A DNA stretch of 64,000 nucleotides from Tetrapyrgos nigripes (Eukaryota > Basidiomycota > Agaricomycetes > Agaricales > Campanellaceae), in the NCBI GenBank assembly GCA_013368315.1, contig JAACJM010000012.1, positions 372,001 through 436,000 on the forward strand. Direction: 5' to 3'. The translations under genes and the position numbers were made by a program. The notes below the pieces were generated by a model. That model was not told the origin of the DNA and did not search any database. It saw nothing but the letters and a program-made list of their open reading frames with translations. The first letter of the stretch is position 1. Every line of letters begins with the position of its first letter. Positions 33,578-44,857 of the stretch are shown here, piece after piece.

Positions 33578-36500
33578 TCAGTATACCTGGAAAATGGTGA
33601 GAATTGGCGGTGGTTAGCGAAGGGAAAAGCAAAAAACTAACCTCAAGAACGTAGCGTTCCTCTTCTTTGAGACCCTCTAGGTAGTCGGCAGCCGAATTAG
33701 GATCCATGCCTTTGTACTTGGACAAAGCGTTGACGAGCGCTTCAAACACATCCGGTACGGGCCAAGTAGGTCCACAGAGGTAGAATACGCCATTCTGCTC
33801 ATGCAACATTCGGACTAGCTTCTCTGAATCCTCAAGCATTTTATGCTGAATGTAAACTTTCCTCGGTCCATCTCGAGAAAAGGCAAGTCCAGCACGAGTG
33901 ATGACGCCGTCCAGAATGAAGGCTTCGATTTCTTCGCCATATAGGTATTCCTGAGACTGATGACGGGAACCGAAGTAGTAATAGACGGGGCCGATTTCCT
34001 TGCCTTGTTGAGCCAACAATGCCTTGTGCTGTAGGAACGCTCGGAAGGGTGCTGCACCTGTACCCAGGCCAGCCATGATCAACGGCTGTTTGTCATCAAC
34101 AGGAAGCTTAAAGAGGATAAATGTTAGACAAAACATAGGACGACCAAGTCTATAACGAACCTTCATTACACTAGGCTTTATGGAAACCGTCACTTGTTGA
34201 CCGACGCGAAGACCAGCCAGATACCTAGTGCATTGCCCATAACGTGGCGTTCCTGCGAAACAGAAGTGAGCAAATGATGAGGGATGCGCATCATACTGGG
34301 CTTACCACTGGGAGTTACCCAATCAACTGTGACAACTAATAAATCTACGCGATCACCGACAACACTCTGGGCGCTAGCGATACTGTAATGTCTCGGTTTG
34401 ATATCGCCAATCAGTCCACAGAGCGTCTCGATACCGGGCTTGGCACTGGGGTACATCCTCAATACATCTGCAAACGTCACGGTATCCTTCTCTGACATCT
34501 TTTTGAACGTGGCAGATCCCTCTGCAGAACCTATGAAAAGCAACGCATGCCTTTCCACCGTATTCATGGCAAACGCAGCCAACTCGGTATAGAAAGATTT
34601 CGGAGGACGACCGAAAATATCGATCTGCTGTTGCAATGCCTGGAATACCGTCCGAGTATGCATCTTGTCCTCGCCAGCGACGACGGTTATGGTGACGAGG
34701 CGATTAGGATCAGCTCCATACCACTCGCAGAAATCAAGGACCTCCTGTTCATCATTCCAGCCATGCACACCCAAAGCTTCGCCAATGGCGTATTTCAATC
34801 CCGTCCCACTGGTATCGAATTCGAGATGGAAAACGTTACGATCGTATTCCAAGGGAGTAAGGCGACGATTGACTGTGCATGTGACAAGGAAAGTGCGGTC
34901 GGGGACTTCAGGACGGAGGGCAGGATTAGGTGGGAACTCTTCCTCGAAAACGGATTCTTCGGGAGTGAAAATAGAAGGGAATATGAGCTGTTTGGCTGCG
35001 TCGTGCCATGAACCCAGTCTGGCACCATTGACTACAGTGTCTCCTTCATCGGTTTCAACGACAATGGCGTTGAATTCGAAGTTCTTGAGGGTGGTATTTC
35101 CATCTACCTCGGATGCTGGTGCTAGGTCAATCTCCTCCAGTGCCTCCCACGTGAGCGAGTTGATCTTCTGTAAATTCGTACTCTCGGCAGACCTGCCATA
35201 GCTTGCACGGGCCAACGTTAAGAGACTGTCTTCAGTCGCTGCGCTTCCTAAGTACAGTCTCATGAATGCAAGGTACGCCGCTACATTATCAATGGAGTCC
35301 TGGCCAGGACCAGCAGCACCTGCGACTTGAGAGGCTATAGCTCTGGTGTCGATGATAAAGAGACGAAGCTTTCGTTCCGAAATCAGAGATAAAACCTCGG
35401 ATGGAAGATTCGATGTTAATTCATCGGCTGTCCATGGCGTGCAAATCAAGACTGGTGAACCTGGCTTTGCATAGGTGAGAACCGAATGCGTCTTCAACAA
35501 ACTCGCGTCCAAAATTCCGAGGAAATCAACCTCTCCTGCACTCCTGGGGTCAAATGGAAGCACAGCCGGAAGTGGAAGGGTGTCCTTAGTCGAATCTTTG
35601 GGCAAGAGCAAGATACGACTCGCCCCTATGCCACCCTTCTTCGAAAACACGTCATGATCAACGAGCAGACGAGCCAAGATGGTTTTACTAGGGGCGAAAC
35701 TGTTCCCCACCAAGAATGGCAGAGAGGACAGTGCAATATCGGGTGTGCTGAAGAACATGACTTTCTTTGCACTCGAAGGTAGTTGGGGAGTCGACAGTGT
35801 CAAGTTGGGAATGATCGACGACAAGAAACGGAGGAACGAATTTTCCTCCGAAAGATGGGTCTGAGTTTGCGTAGGAGTTACGCGATGGGAATGAATGGTA
35901 AAGGCACCCTTGTCATCGAAAAGGGTACTGAGTACGTCGAGATAGAGCGGGCCCTGAATGGCGGCGTTGGGGACATCATCCAACACGTGAATTGCCTTCG
36001 TGCTGGCAGGAAATACTTGACGAAGAGTAGCCTCGTCCCAAGGTCGTAGCACGTTGACCGTGACCACTCCAAGACCACTCGTTTGCTTGGCAATAGCTTT
36101 GGCTACACGAGCGACAGGACCGTTCAACATGATGAGGACGGTATTAGCTTCGATGTCGCCCACATAGTCAAAGAACGAGTAGCCAGCCTCCTTGAAGGCT
36201 TGTTGAACGGATACAGCCGCCAGCGCCTTTTCAGACACAGGAGTGAGTGTATGACCAATTTCGCGAGAAGAGCTGAAATGGTCGAAAAGGTGGATCACAT
36301 GGGAATCAGGAAGCTTGTAAGAGATCTGCGCAAAATGCACCGACTCTTGGGGAGTTGCAGAGATGAGGACCACGATGCTCTCTGGTAGAATGGGTAGAGC
36401 TGTGGAGAGGGATGCTGCAGACGGAGAGAGTGCAAGTGTTTCTCCTACTGGAGTGATCAATGGAACCTGGACGACCAATCTACTGCTGGGACTTGCAGGA

Positions 36501-36847
36501 GGAAGGTACGAAAGTGAAGGAGACATCAAGGTGAGGCCATGAGGAGAAGTAAATGCGGTGAGAACAGCGCCTTTGGCTGTTGCTGAGCTCGTTCCCTCGG
36601 ACAACCTTCCCACTAAACTCAAGCCAGCACCTGCTCGGGTTTGCAGGTCAATGACTTGGGCAGTTCCTTTGTCCGACTTTGCCCAATCTTTCGTCAGCGT
36701 TCCAAAACCAGCCTGCTCTGCCAGATCATAGATATATACCGCTGAAGTGTCCGTCGCGCGAGAAGACAAGAATTCGATGATGGCTGAAGCTGAGAAGGCA
36801 GGATTTTCAAGCAACTTGTCAAGCGAGAGGTTGATGCTGCCCGACAT
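33578..36847 (-). CDS. MET10: Sulfite reductase (NADPH) flavoprotein subunit
   Basis: The model is complement(33578..33586, 33642..34106, 34161..34252, 34306..36847), 3108 nt and 1035 aa. It passes electrons from NADPH through FAD to the haem subunit, which reduces sulfite to sulfide for cysteine and methionine synthesis. The N-terminal half resembles the pyruvate:ferredoxin oxidoreductase-type fold found in fungal Met10. The FAD part has LLVVTVDW and GLIGDIKPRHYSIAS, then GTPRYGQCTRYLAGL. The NADPH part has GLGTGAAPFRAFLQHK, YYYFGSRHQSQEYLYGEE, FYLCGPTWPVPDVFEALV. The C-terminus is YVLEVY, made by a 9-nt last exon. No flavodoxin domain is seen, as expected for this subunit in fungi. It is divergent from FUR1, 194 bp away. 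Confidence 0.93.
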
Positions 36848-37041
36848 GATGGTAGCCAGGAAACACTTGGTTTGTCACCAGCATCTTTTTCAGTTTGTTT
36901 TTCCGGAAGAAAGAATGAGGCAAGGATTGCTCATTGCACGTGAGCTCGGATATCCCGCTGCTCGGTCCGAAGCGGCGAGACCTTTTTTAAGAGATCTGCT
37001 TATAACGACTTGGGCTTTCTGTTTCCTTCTTCCCTCTTACG

Positions 37042-38099
37042 ATGAGCTCCAAAGTCCATACAATCTCTCATCCAGTCGTCAATGCTCAACTTTCCAAACT
37101 GAGACAGAGCTCAACTTCTCCCAAGGAGTTTCGTGAGGTGTGTGTCCGACATGCAGCCTGCCAGTCCTTACACGGGTTTGCAACATAGGGAATCCACAAT
37201 ATCGGTCTGATTTTGGGGCTGGAGGCTTCGCGTAATCTTGAACAGGAAAGTTTCGAAGGTGTACGTGAAAAATGGACATGCATGGCCCACCAGGTCCACT
37301 CATTCCTTATCAGCAAAGTCCTGTATCATCCTTCAAGGGTACTGTCATCAAGCCTCGGATTGGACTGACACCTATCCTTCGGGCTGGTCAGGGAATGACA
37401 GATGCGCTGGTGCGAAACACTTGTACTTATTGATCTCGAATCTAACATCATCTATCTGTAGTTGACCTTATTCCCGTCGGTCTCAGTTCAGTCACTCTTT
37501 ACTCCGTATGGAATTGTTGATTGCATTTCAGAACAGCACCTGTCTACCATCTTGGTCTATTCAGAGAGAAAGTCAGTCTCCAACCGGTAGAATGTCAGTC
37601 AGCTTGATAGATTCATTCTGGCACGCATCTTATCACCAGAAATTGTGCAGACTATTCGAGGTTACCTTCAGTCCCTCCCGTCGATATTGTCTATCTCTTG
37701 GATCCCATGATTGCCACAGGTGGTACTGTCTTAGCCGCAGTAAGCATGATATGTGACTGGGGAATACCGGGTATGCTAGCCTCTTGAAGGTTGCTCCTTC
37801 TGCGCTGATCTAGGCGTCAGTCAAAAACATCAAGCTACTTTCAGTCCTTGCGTCTCGGGAAGGTCTGAATAACGTCAAAAATGAGCATCCCGATCTCGAG
37901 GTATATACCAATAATCTCAAACTGTGAATTATCTGACGGCTATCTGGTAGATTTGGGTGGCAGCGATTGACGAAACTCTCACTCCAGAAGGATACATCAG
38001 CCCAGGGCTTGGTGATGCAGTAAGTCTTTGAATCCATCCTTCGGTTCCTGGCTAAAGCCCTTGTAGGGTGACCGTATCTTCAACACAATTCGCCCTTGA
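37042..38099 (+). CDS. FUR1: Uracil phosphoribosyltransferase
   Basis: The start is ATG 37042 and the stop is TGA 38097-38099, with many short introns. It converts uracil and PRPP to UMP in pyrimidine salvage. Blocks are TISHPVVNAQLSKLRQSSTS, REGIHNIGLILGLEASR, TVIKPRIGLTPILRAGQGMTDALL, FPTAPVYHLGLFREKVSLQP, EYYSRLP and VDIVYLLDPMIATGGTVLAA (PRPP loop). The C-terminal AAIDETLTPEGYISPGLGDAGDR binds uracil. Splice choices were made by requiring these blocks to be continuous; each junction uses GT-AG. Confidence 0.92.
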
Positions 38100-38172
38100 G
38101 ATGGTTTGTTGTAGGTTTAGTGTATAGTAGTCTCAGGATCACTAGTGACCAATCCAATGTATTCCACCTGCA

Positions 38173-39539
38173 TTATCGACGTTTGTACTCGCATGGCTTG
38201 AGAAGGTCGCCCTGGGACAAGATAGAACTCCATTTTTCCGCCTCCATAAACTTTCTAGCCACTTTCTTGAACTCGAAGAGAGTAAAGTGTGTATTTGATG
38301 TGTCCTAAAAACGACTGAGCATGCAAATCTCATCGTCGAGGTGAAACATACCTTGAATTTCAGTTTGAAGCCCATGGATGACACGAGAGCTATGAAAGCA
38401 TTGAGATCTGAGAAACGACTAGCAACTTCTGCTATCTTCAATTCTCCACTGAAATGCAAATAATGTCAAGCACCTGAACGGGTTCACTCTGGGGAACTTA
38501 CTCAGGTTTCAATATCCGCCACGCCTCTCTCACAGAACTCGGCCAGTTTGTCCCCATCAAACTCAGAGAAAATATCACGACATCTACGACATGTCCTGTT
38601 CCAGCTGACTTTTCTCCCTCCTTTGCCTCTCCGCCAGGAAGGGGAACACACGTGCAAATGTCAGCCTCCACGACAAAAGAGTTGTTGGAGACTAAATCAT
38701 AAGAGAGCACGGTCATTCCATTTGGGATGAGACCGCGAGCAATAGCAGCGTCTCCGCAACCTAAATCGGCAACGACAGTCTTGGAAGGGTATTTCGAAAG
38801 AGAAGAGACGTAATGCTCGACAGGGTTGGTTGGCCAGGATTGGACTTGGTGACGAAAACCAGTGTGATACTTCACATAGCTTATCAGGATAATTCTGAGG
38901 CATGGAGAGGAAATAGAACGAACCTCGGAAAACATGTCGGGGTCTTCTTGCATCATGCGCTGAGCTTCGTGGCTGTCTGCCTTGTAAAGAGTCTCGTTAA
39001 TGAGTCTAAATGGCTGATGAGATTAGAATGCGCAGAAATTGGAGCAACACGTACCTAAATCTAGCGCCGTCCAAGCTCTGCTTCATGCTCCTCTGTAAGC
39101 TGGTCAATCCAACCGATGCTGCGGGTTCTTCTTCCTCGTCCACCTGAATCTCCTCAAAAGGACTAGACTCATGCTTTGTTTTTGCCCTTTTGGAAGGCCG
39201 GGCAGCAGCATCTCGTCTCTCCGAGGCAGATTTCAAGGGCATGGGGTGTGAGATGGTTTTCTTCTTATCTGCAACATCATCTCTTTTCTGTTTGCGTGAT
39301 CTAGATGGTAGTGGATCCTTGGAGAGGGTTTTACCAGCTTTTTTGTTGGGCCGTTCCCGTTCCTTGCCTCCACCGTTTCCGGTCAATTTCTTGACGAGTT
39401 TCTCGAGGTTTACTTCTGCAGAATGAAGTTTAAGACTGGTTTCTGATTCTGTCGCAGGTCTTTTGCGTTTCCTAGAATTGGAAGATTCTGCAACCGGTCC
39501 GTCTGGTACAATCCACCCTGGAACTTCGAAGAGAGGCAT
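38173..39539 (-). CDS. RRP8: 25S rRNA adenine methyltransferase Rrp8
   Basis: The start is ATG 39539 and the stop is at 38173-38175. The N-terminus is lysine-rich and low-complexity (RKRKRPATES, then PNKKAGKTLSKD), typical of a nucleolar tail. The methyltransferase part has SLQRSMKQSLDGARFR, YHTGFRHQVQSWPTNPVEHYV, VVADLGCGDAAIARG (SAM-binding motif I), VLSYDLVS, DVVIFSLSLMGTNWPSSVREAWRILKP and GELKIAEVASRF. The end is CEYKRR. Rrp8 makes an m1A in the large-subunit rRNA. The closing exons converge on FUR1, whose stop is 73 bp away. Confidence 0.93.
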
Positions 39540-39839
39540 TAGCGGAGACCAGAAGAAGAGAAGCGGTTGTTGATTATGTCAGGTTAGCACGCGTTTTTCT
39601 ATTTTACGCGACGTCGACCGATCTTCTCAACTGGAGCCTCCTTCGAAAGCTTATGTATGTCAAAAAGCGAGCTGGTAGTAAGAGCCGTTCTGCCCTCGAG
39701 GACAATTTCACATCCCGCCCCCTTACGTTGAATTTGATCGTTATTTAAAGATAAGCGCTTAGGGCTGGCACTAGGTCTTCAGTCTCAGACCTCTCACTCG
39801 ATCCTCTTTGCCAATCGACTATCTTGAGCTTCTGCAGAC
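39540..39839. promoter_or_regulatory. Promoter region of ATPase copy 1 (left edge of the repeat unit)
   Basis: This is a 300 bp gap between RRP8 and the first ATPase gene. From the TTATTTAAAGATAA box at about 39740 onward it is similar to the upstream regions of copy 3 (47477-47565) and, in part, copy 2 (44765-44857). The shared block includes CTCAGACCTCTC and CGATCCTCTTTGCCAATCGA. TATTTAAA may be the TATA-like element. Confidence 0.6.
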
Positions 39840-41696
39840 ATGGTTCAGGAAATCTCCAGCGTTGCTACCGACTCTCACCACACGGCCTCGCACAATGCGT
39901 CTGTGAGTTTTTTCCTCGCGACTGTCGCGGCGTCGCCACTCACGTTTGCTGAAAACTGTTAATCAGGAATGGGACCTCCTCGGGGACATCGACTCTATTC
40001 ACGATGAATTCGAGGTGCACGACTATACAGATGCCCCTTTGATGACAAAAGAAGCGTATTCCCAATCTCCTGAATCCCGATCCTCGCAATATGGGGTGCT
40101 CGGCAAAATTTTGTCTTGCCAGTAAGTCTTGATTTTGTCTCATCCACTTTGCCTTTAGAGCTGCCAACATTTAACTGCCCCTGGCAGCTGTAAAGACAAA
40201 GTTGAACAGTTTGATGATCCTAGGCTCTATCTCAACACGGTGTGCCCCCTGCTCGTCTCGTATTTTGGTCCTGCCTAACGGAATATTATCAGAATGCGCC
40301 ATTCTCTGCGGTCGTTTGTGGTGTTCAAGGCTCCGGAAAATCTCACACTGTGTCTTTGATGCTGGAGAATATGCTCGTCACTGGGAGTCCAGCACTCGGC
40401 TGTCTCGAGAAACCTTTGAGCGGCCTCGTACTTCATTTCGGGGAAGGAGGTAAAGGCTCTAACCCTTGCGAAGCAGCATGGGTTGGATTGTCAGACGACC
40501 GCTCTGTCAAGCCACCCCCAGTCAAGGTCTATGTTTCCAAGTCGTCGCTTGAAACTATGAAGAACGTTTACAGGCCTCTTACCACACGCGGAAATGTGAC
40601 TGTCGAGCCATTGTTGTTCCAAGAGTCTGAGCTCGATGCTCAGGCCTTCTTATCGATGATGGCAGTCGGTTCCTCAGCCTCCGCGCCGTTGTATGTTCAG
40701 ATTATCTTGGTACGTTCCACCGTCATTATGCTTCCGAACCCCAGCTGCTTTTGCTAAACCGAGTGACAGTCTATTCTGCGAGACCTGGGCGAAAACTTTA
40801 GTTATCAAGGCTTACTGCGTCAACTAGAAGTAAAGAAGAAAAGTTTCAACTCTGCTCAGCTCAGTGGTCTGGAACAGAGAATGTCTCTGTTGACTTCGTT
40901 CATAACCAGCAAAAAACCGACCAAGAAGACAGGGTCTGCAATTGCTCCTCGTTTTGCGAAGGGACAGTTGACCATCATCGACCTGTCCGACCCTTTCCTT
41001 GATCCAGCATCCGCCTGTGGGCTGTTTGAAGTCATCATTCGTCTTTTCATCCGAGCCGAAGTTTCCACTGGGAAAGTTCTGGTTGTCGATGAGGCGCACA
41101 AGGTACTCATAACTCACTGTGATTCTGTTACGCGTCATGATTTGACTCATGGGTTAATGTAGTACCTCTCAGTTGATCAGGATTCATCTGCTTTGACTGC
41201 AGCACTTCTCGGTCTTGCCCGGCAACAGAGACACCTCGCGATGCGGCTCATCATTAGTACGCAAGGTGAGTCAAAGTTGGAGTCATTCTTCGTCTCACCT
41301 TCGGACTGTTGCTATGAATCATGTACCCAGAACCCACCGTCGTGCCGCCCGTCCTCCTTGATCTGTGTACCATCAGTATTCTGCATCGTTTCTCGTCCGT
41401 AGCGTGGTGGAATCACCTTATCAAGCACGTCTCGGCTGATTTGTCGGACGATGGTGCTTTCGACAAGGTCGTCAAGCTGAAGGTTGGCCTCAATTGTGTT
41501 TCTCAAGTTATTGGTGATTCTGATACTTTGATAGACTGGTGAAGCAATCGTGCTGACACCTTCTGGGCTTGGAACCTTTGCGTGCGATGATTTGGAGAAC
41601 AACAGGGTTGTTGCTAGATTTGGTCGGCGATATCTGGTGATCAAAACTCGTAAGAGGGTGACAGTGGATGGAGGAGCTTCCATCCTAGTCTTGTAA
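39840..41696 (+). CDS. HerA/FtsK-like P-loop ATPase, copy 1 of 3
   Basis: The exons are 39840..39902, 39967..40121, 40188..40239, 40293..40709, 40770..41102, 41163..41265, 41331..41482, 41535..41696 (1437 nt, 478 aa, uninterrupted). Walker A is CGVQGSGKSHT at about residues 98-108. Walker B is VLVVDEAHK at about 332-340. RLIISTQEPTVVPPVLLDLC, at about residue 370, has the 'STQ.P' plus 'P..LLD' order of the HerA/FtsK/TraG-type ATPases. It also has a conserved ILHRFSSVAWW and a late VARFGRRYLVIKTR. There is no signal peptide or membrane segment. I recognise the ATPase fold, not the function. Prokaryotic relatives move DNA, but nothing here shows that for this protein. It is more similar to copy 3 than to copy 2 over most of its length. 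Confidence 0.78.
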
Positions 41697-42131
41697 AAAT
41701 GTTCATGATCTCTAAGTATTGTACATATTTTTGGTCTGTTATCTAAAATCATGCATACAGTACGCCTAGTACATCTTCTTGCTGTAGTTTCCATCTAAAC
41801 ATTTGAGAACTCAGATTCCTTCAGCATTTTACTAGATCCTGAATGCGTCCATGACATGCATGTTTCACTTCGTTGATATGTCCAAATCTCCAAATCTCCA
41901 AAAATGCATTGCGTGTAGAGCAAAGAATACAATCACTGAAAATCTCCCCTAGTATGCCAAGTCCATACACGACGAGCCCGCATCCGTGTCATCACCAACG
42001 TGCTGCACCATATAGCAAACATAGGCAAAAATCGATACAGTAAAAGATATGATGGTCCATACAAGCAGTACTGGCTATATGCACTCATTCCCACAACATC
42101 CCTGCCGTGGTAGCTCTGCTAACTTGCTGCT
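41697..42131 (-). pseudogene. Decayed 3' end of the WW-type membrane-protein gene (tail 1)
   Basis: This 3' flank of ATPase copy 1 matches the 3' flank of copy 3, which is the end of the WW membrane-protein gene. Read on the minus strand it still gives PVLLVWTIISFTVSIFAY...YMVQHVGDD, with a 6-nt insertion, then a shifted frame and early stop. Homology to copy 3 ends near CAGTACTGG. The next roughly 60 bp are shared only with tail 2. Confidence 0.7.
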
Positions 42132-42240
42132 ATCTAAACATTTGAGAACTCAGATTCCTTCAGCATTTTACTAGATATATATATAGATCCTGGACGCGTC
42201 CATGACCATGACCATGTTTCACTTCAAATCACCAAAAATG
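42132..42240. repeat. Second partial copy of the ATPase 3' flank
   Basis: CTATCTAAACATTTGAGAAC and the following bases repeat the sequence at about 41792, so tail 1 is followed by a further truncated duplicate. It carries an inserted ATATATATAGAT and a CCATGA doublet. Confidence 0.7.
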
Positions 42241-42265
42241 CGTGCTTCGACCTGACCGAAGCACG
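42241..42265. other. Short perfect hairpin
   Basis: CGTGCTTCG - ACCTGAC - CGAAGCACG is a 9-bp perfect stem with a 7-nt loop, at the end of the duplicated flank. No T-run follows, so it is not a typical Pol III terminator. Confidence 0.6.
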
Positions 42266-42529
42266 ACGTCCAAGCTCGAAAGCCTCAACGCCATCTTGAG
42301 GAACTTCCACCACCTCCTCGTCTCCAGCTTCCCCTCGCTTTTACATTTCCTTTCTGCAGCCTTTCCTGCGCTCCACTCCGCACGAGCACGACTAAACCCT
42401 GATGCGACTGCAAGAATGTCGACGGGATTGAAGGAGAGGGAGAGGAGAAAGGAGAGAAAGGATAGAAGACCCTGAAATACGTCGAACGAAAGGCATACAT
42501 GCACGTCCGCTTTCTTTGTGGTAGTCGTT

Positions 42530-42912
42530 TGCCCCGTTGAGTCCTACATATGTCGGATCTTCATCTGGTTAGGAGTCTTGGCGTCTATAGACTGCCTGTC
42601 GCAATCTCAACTTCTTTTTCTTCACCTTCTTGCTTAGGCGGGTTCTACTCGCACCCACATCCGTACTCAAAAAAGCCGTCGTCTTGAAGAGCCACGGTAG
42701 GCAGCCTATACACTACTTGTGAACGTGCTTTTCTTCTAATCAGTCATCTCAGTGAACCGGCGTGAAGTCATTGGTCGGTTTGACACCTTTGCTGGTACGT
42801 TCTAGCCAACCTTTCTCGGAATCGCACCAGTAACGTATTTGTAGCTCTAGGCGAGATACGCAACGTGACCGTTGCTCTGAATCAAGCAAGACTACTCGAA
42901 GCCGAATAAGCA
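42530..42912 (+). pseudogene. 3' remnant of an unidentified spliced gene
   Basis: Three exon-like pieces separated by good short introns join in one frame. They give ...RVLLAPTSVLKKAVVLKSH, VNRREVIGRFDTFAA and LGEIRNVTVALNQARLLEAE before a TAA at about 42907. No in-frame ATG is found upstream; the reading there is IC-RIFIW-like. I do not recognise the family. The pattern suggests the 3' end of a gene cut off by the rearrangements around it. Confidence 0.4.
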
Positions 42913-42995
42913 AAGGTACAAGGTACGTGCCATTACATTTTCCTTAGCTTTATTCTTGGCTGACTAGGTACAGGTACAATAGCTGCGAGGACAAA

Positions 42996-43027
42996 GGGGG
43001 GGAGGGGGGGAGGAGAGGAGGGAATGG
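42996..43027 (+). repeat. G-rich tract with G-quadruplex potential
   Basis: Two 7-G runs separated by one A (42996-43010) are followed by two GGG runs near 43020-43027. This satisfies a four-run G4 pattern on the plus strand. It lies 260 bp from the transposon end. Confidence 0.6.
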
Positions 43028-43558
43028 GTACAGACGGGATCGGATCGGGGTGGTAGGAGGCAACTGTGTGCGGGTGAGATGGCCTATGGGGTTCAGCGGC
43101 CCGAGATGTGGGCAGATGGCTGAACATGGGAGAGATGGTAATTGCAAAAGACGACGCCTGTAGACTACCGAACGCTTGGGTACTGTACATAATTCATGGA
43201 TTTGCACAGATATTCCCATAAATACCCATCGCTGTCATGGGAACAACAAAATTCTGGCGGAGTCATGGGAGATCGGGTCTCCCACACGCCGAAAAGGGAC
43301 AAATTTCCGCTCGACGGATCTGTGACCGGATATGTGTACGAGAATGAGATATATCTGGAAACTAGATATAAGTACAAAAAGATGATGTATCAGTAAGCTA
43401 GATATTTGAACAGAAAGTTGCTATATAGGTACAGCCCTTTGCATATTATTCTGATGTCGCGATCGTGCGACCCTGTTTATTTGTATTTGTCTGTACCTTC
43501 CAATAGATTTCCCTTGAATATAATCGTTTCAATGCCAGCGAAATTCTACATGGATGAC

Positions 43559-44059
43559 CTAGTGATGCCAGCCGTTGACTCGAGAATGATCACCAGTGTC
43601 GACCCCAGACTCATCCAACCACACAATGTACTCCTTCGGAATGCTTCCATATTCTCCAATCCATGTCGCCTCCAGTAATGCATCGTGTTGCGCGGCCTGA
43701 TACGAGATTTTCTTATTGGTAATCGCCATCTGTGTTAGAGCTCGACTCAAAGTTGCCAATGAAACATCAACTTGACGGTCGTCCCACAGTTTGTCCTGGA
43801 TCTCATCGAGATATAGGGTGGGGTCGGCATCTAGTATCCCTTGAATGTATGCCCTGTCTTCGGGTTTCAAGAGCTTGGGACGTCCATAAGGAAGAGCTGA
43901 TGAATTGACAACCTCTCCAGTGTTACGATAGAGGGAGAGTAAGGCGTAGACAGTCTGATTACAACAGCCAGCAAGTTTCGCGATTTCTGAAATGGGCATA
44001 TCGTCCTTCCACCACTGGATCATTCGCTTTCGAAGTTCTGTGCCCAGTGTCCTCGGCAT
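43559..44059 (-). pseudogene. Truncated DDE-superfamily transposase (Tc1/mariner-IS630 type)
   Basis: The ATG is at 44059 and the stop at 43559, giving 166 residues. The N-terminal helix-turn-helix part reads PRTLGTELRKRMIQWWKDDM, ISEIAKLAGCCNQTVYALL and YGRPKLLKPEDRAYI. It is followed by LYLDEIQDKL and the first catalytic strand YIVWLDESGVD. The chain ends ten residues after this first Asp, so the second Asp and the last acidic residue are missing and it cannot be an active transposase. Full proteins of this kind are common in Agaricomycete genomes. Confidence 0.8.
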
Positions 44060-44187
44060 GCTGCTTTGTAGGTAGACTGATGCGTCATCATCTATTGCGA
44101 AATCTATTGATAGGTACTGACAAATACAAATAAACAGAGGTCGCCGCAGACCGTGACATCCAGAATAATATGCAAAGAGCTGTATGC

Positions 44188-44567
44188 CTTTTAGTATATT
44201 TGATTGGTGTGTAGACATATTATGTATCAAAGCTATTAAAAGAAGTACAAAAAGACCGAGAATCGAGAATCCGGATATAGTTACAGATATGCGTCCGAAA
44301 AGACAATACATCCGGCTTCCAGATATGGGTGCGTATAGTTTATATGTCCGTAATACTGATATTTTTATAGCATTCATTCTGATCTATCAGTTCATCTGCC
44401 AGGACTACTATCGGGACCCTTGTCCGGAATCCGGACTTATTGTCTTTTCGGACACATATCTGTAATCATGTCTGGAATCCTGATTTGAGGTCTTTTTGTA
44501 GTTCTTTCAATAGCTTTGATACAGAATATGTCCGCACACCAATCAAATATACTAAAAAATTCATCCT
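44188..44567. mobile_element. Nested foldback (MITE-like) insertion
   Basis: This block is missing from the opposite arm of the host transposon. Its two arms, about 44189-44310 and 44435-44560, are inverted copies of each other. They start TTTTAGTATATTTGATTGG and run through CAGATATG(C/T)GTCCGAAAAG. A loop of about 125 bp lies between, with no coding capacity. Confidence 0.75.
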
Positions 44568-44712
44568 TATATAGCAACTTTCTGATCAAATATCTAGCTT
44601 ACAGATACATCATCTTTTTGTACTTATATCTAGATTCCAAATATATCTCGTTTTCATACACATATCCGGTCATGTATCCGTCGAGCGGAAATTTGTCCCT
44701 TTTCGGTGTGCC

Positions 44713-44857
44713 ATCTCCTCATTGCTGCCCATCTCCTCCTATAGTTACCCAGAGTCGATTTTCACTGGGGCTTAGCGCTTAGCGCTGGTACTCTCTTCAT
44801 TCTCAGACCTCTCACTCGATCCTCTTTGCCAATCGACTATCTTGACCTTCTGTAGAC
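44713..44857. promoter_or_regulatory. Promoter region of ATPase copy 2
   Basis: The stretch right of the transposon enters the shared ATPase 5' region at about 44765. It lacks the TTATTTAAAGATAA box seen in copies 1 and 3 but keeps CTCAGACCTCTC and CGATCCTCTTTGCCAATCGA. It also has a local GCTTAGCGCTTAGCGC doublet. Confidence 0.5.

Larger units (their letters stand above)
43284..44712 (-). mobile_element. Rearranged DDE transposon with long inverted arms
   Basis: The left arm, 43284-43512, is an inverted copy, roughly 85-90% identical, of the right part of the element read inward from 44712 to 44098. Both arms start with CACAC-(G)CCGAAAAGGGACAAAT and share CCGGATATGTGTA, AGATATAAGTACAAAAAGAT and TTTGCATATTATTCTG. 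The right copy contains an extra block of about 380 bp that is absent from the left arm. A truncated transposase lies between the arms. The element therefore looks like a truncated copy joined to an inverted copy of its own 5' end, a foldback structure. I could not see a clear target-site duplication. Confidence 0.8.

Noticed and set aside
42241..42265. Hairpin as a transcription terminator or small RNA
   Set aside because: There is no T-run, no adjacent gene end needing it, and no sign of a conserved RNA.
42242..42475. 77-codon plus-strand ORF after the hairpin
   Set aside because: Ser/Arg-rich low-complexity reading with no motif, no splice partner and overlapping ORFs on the other strand.
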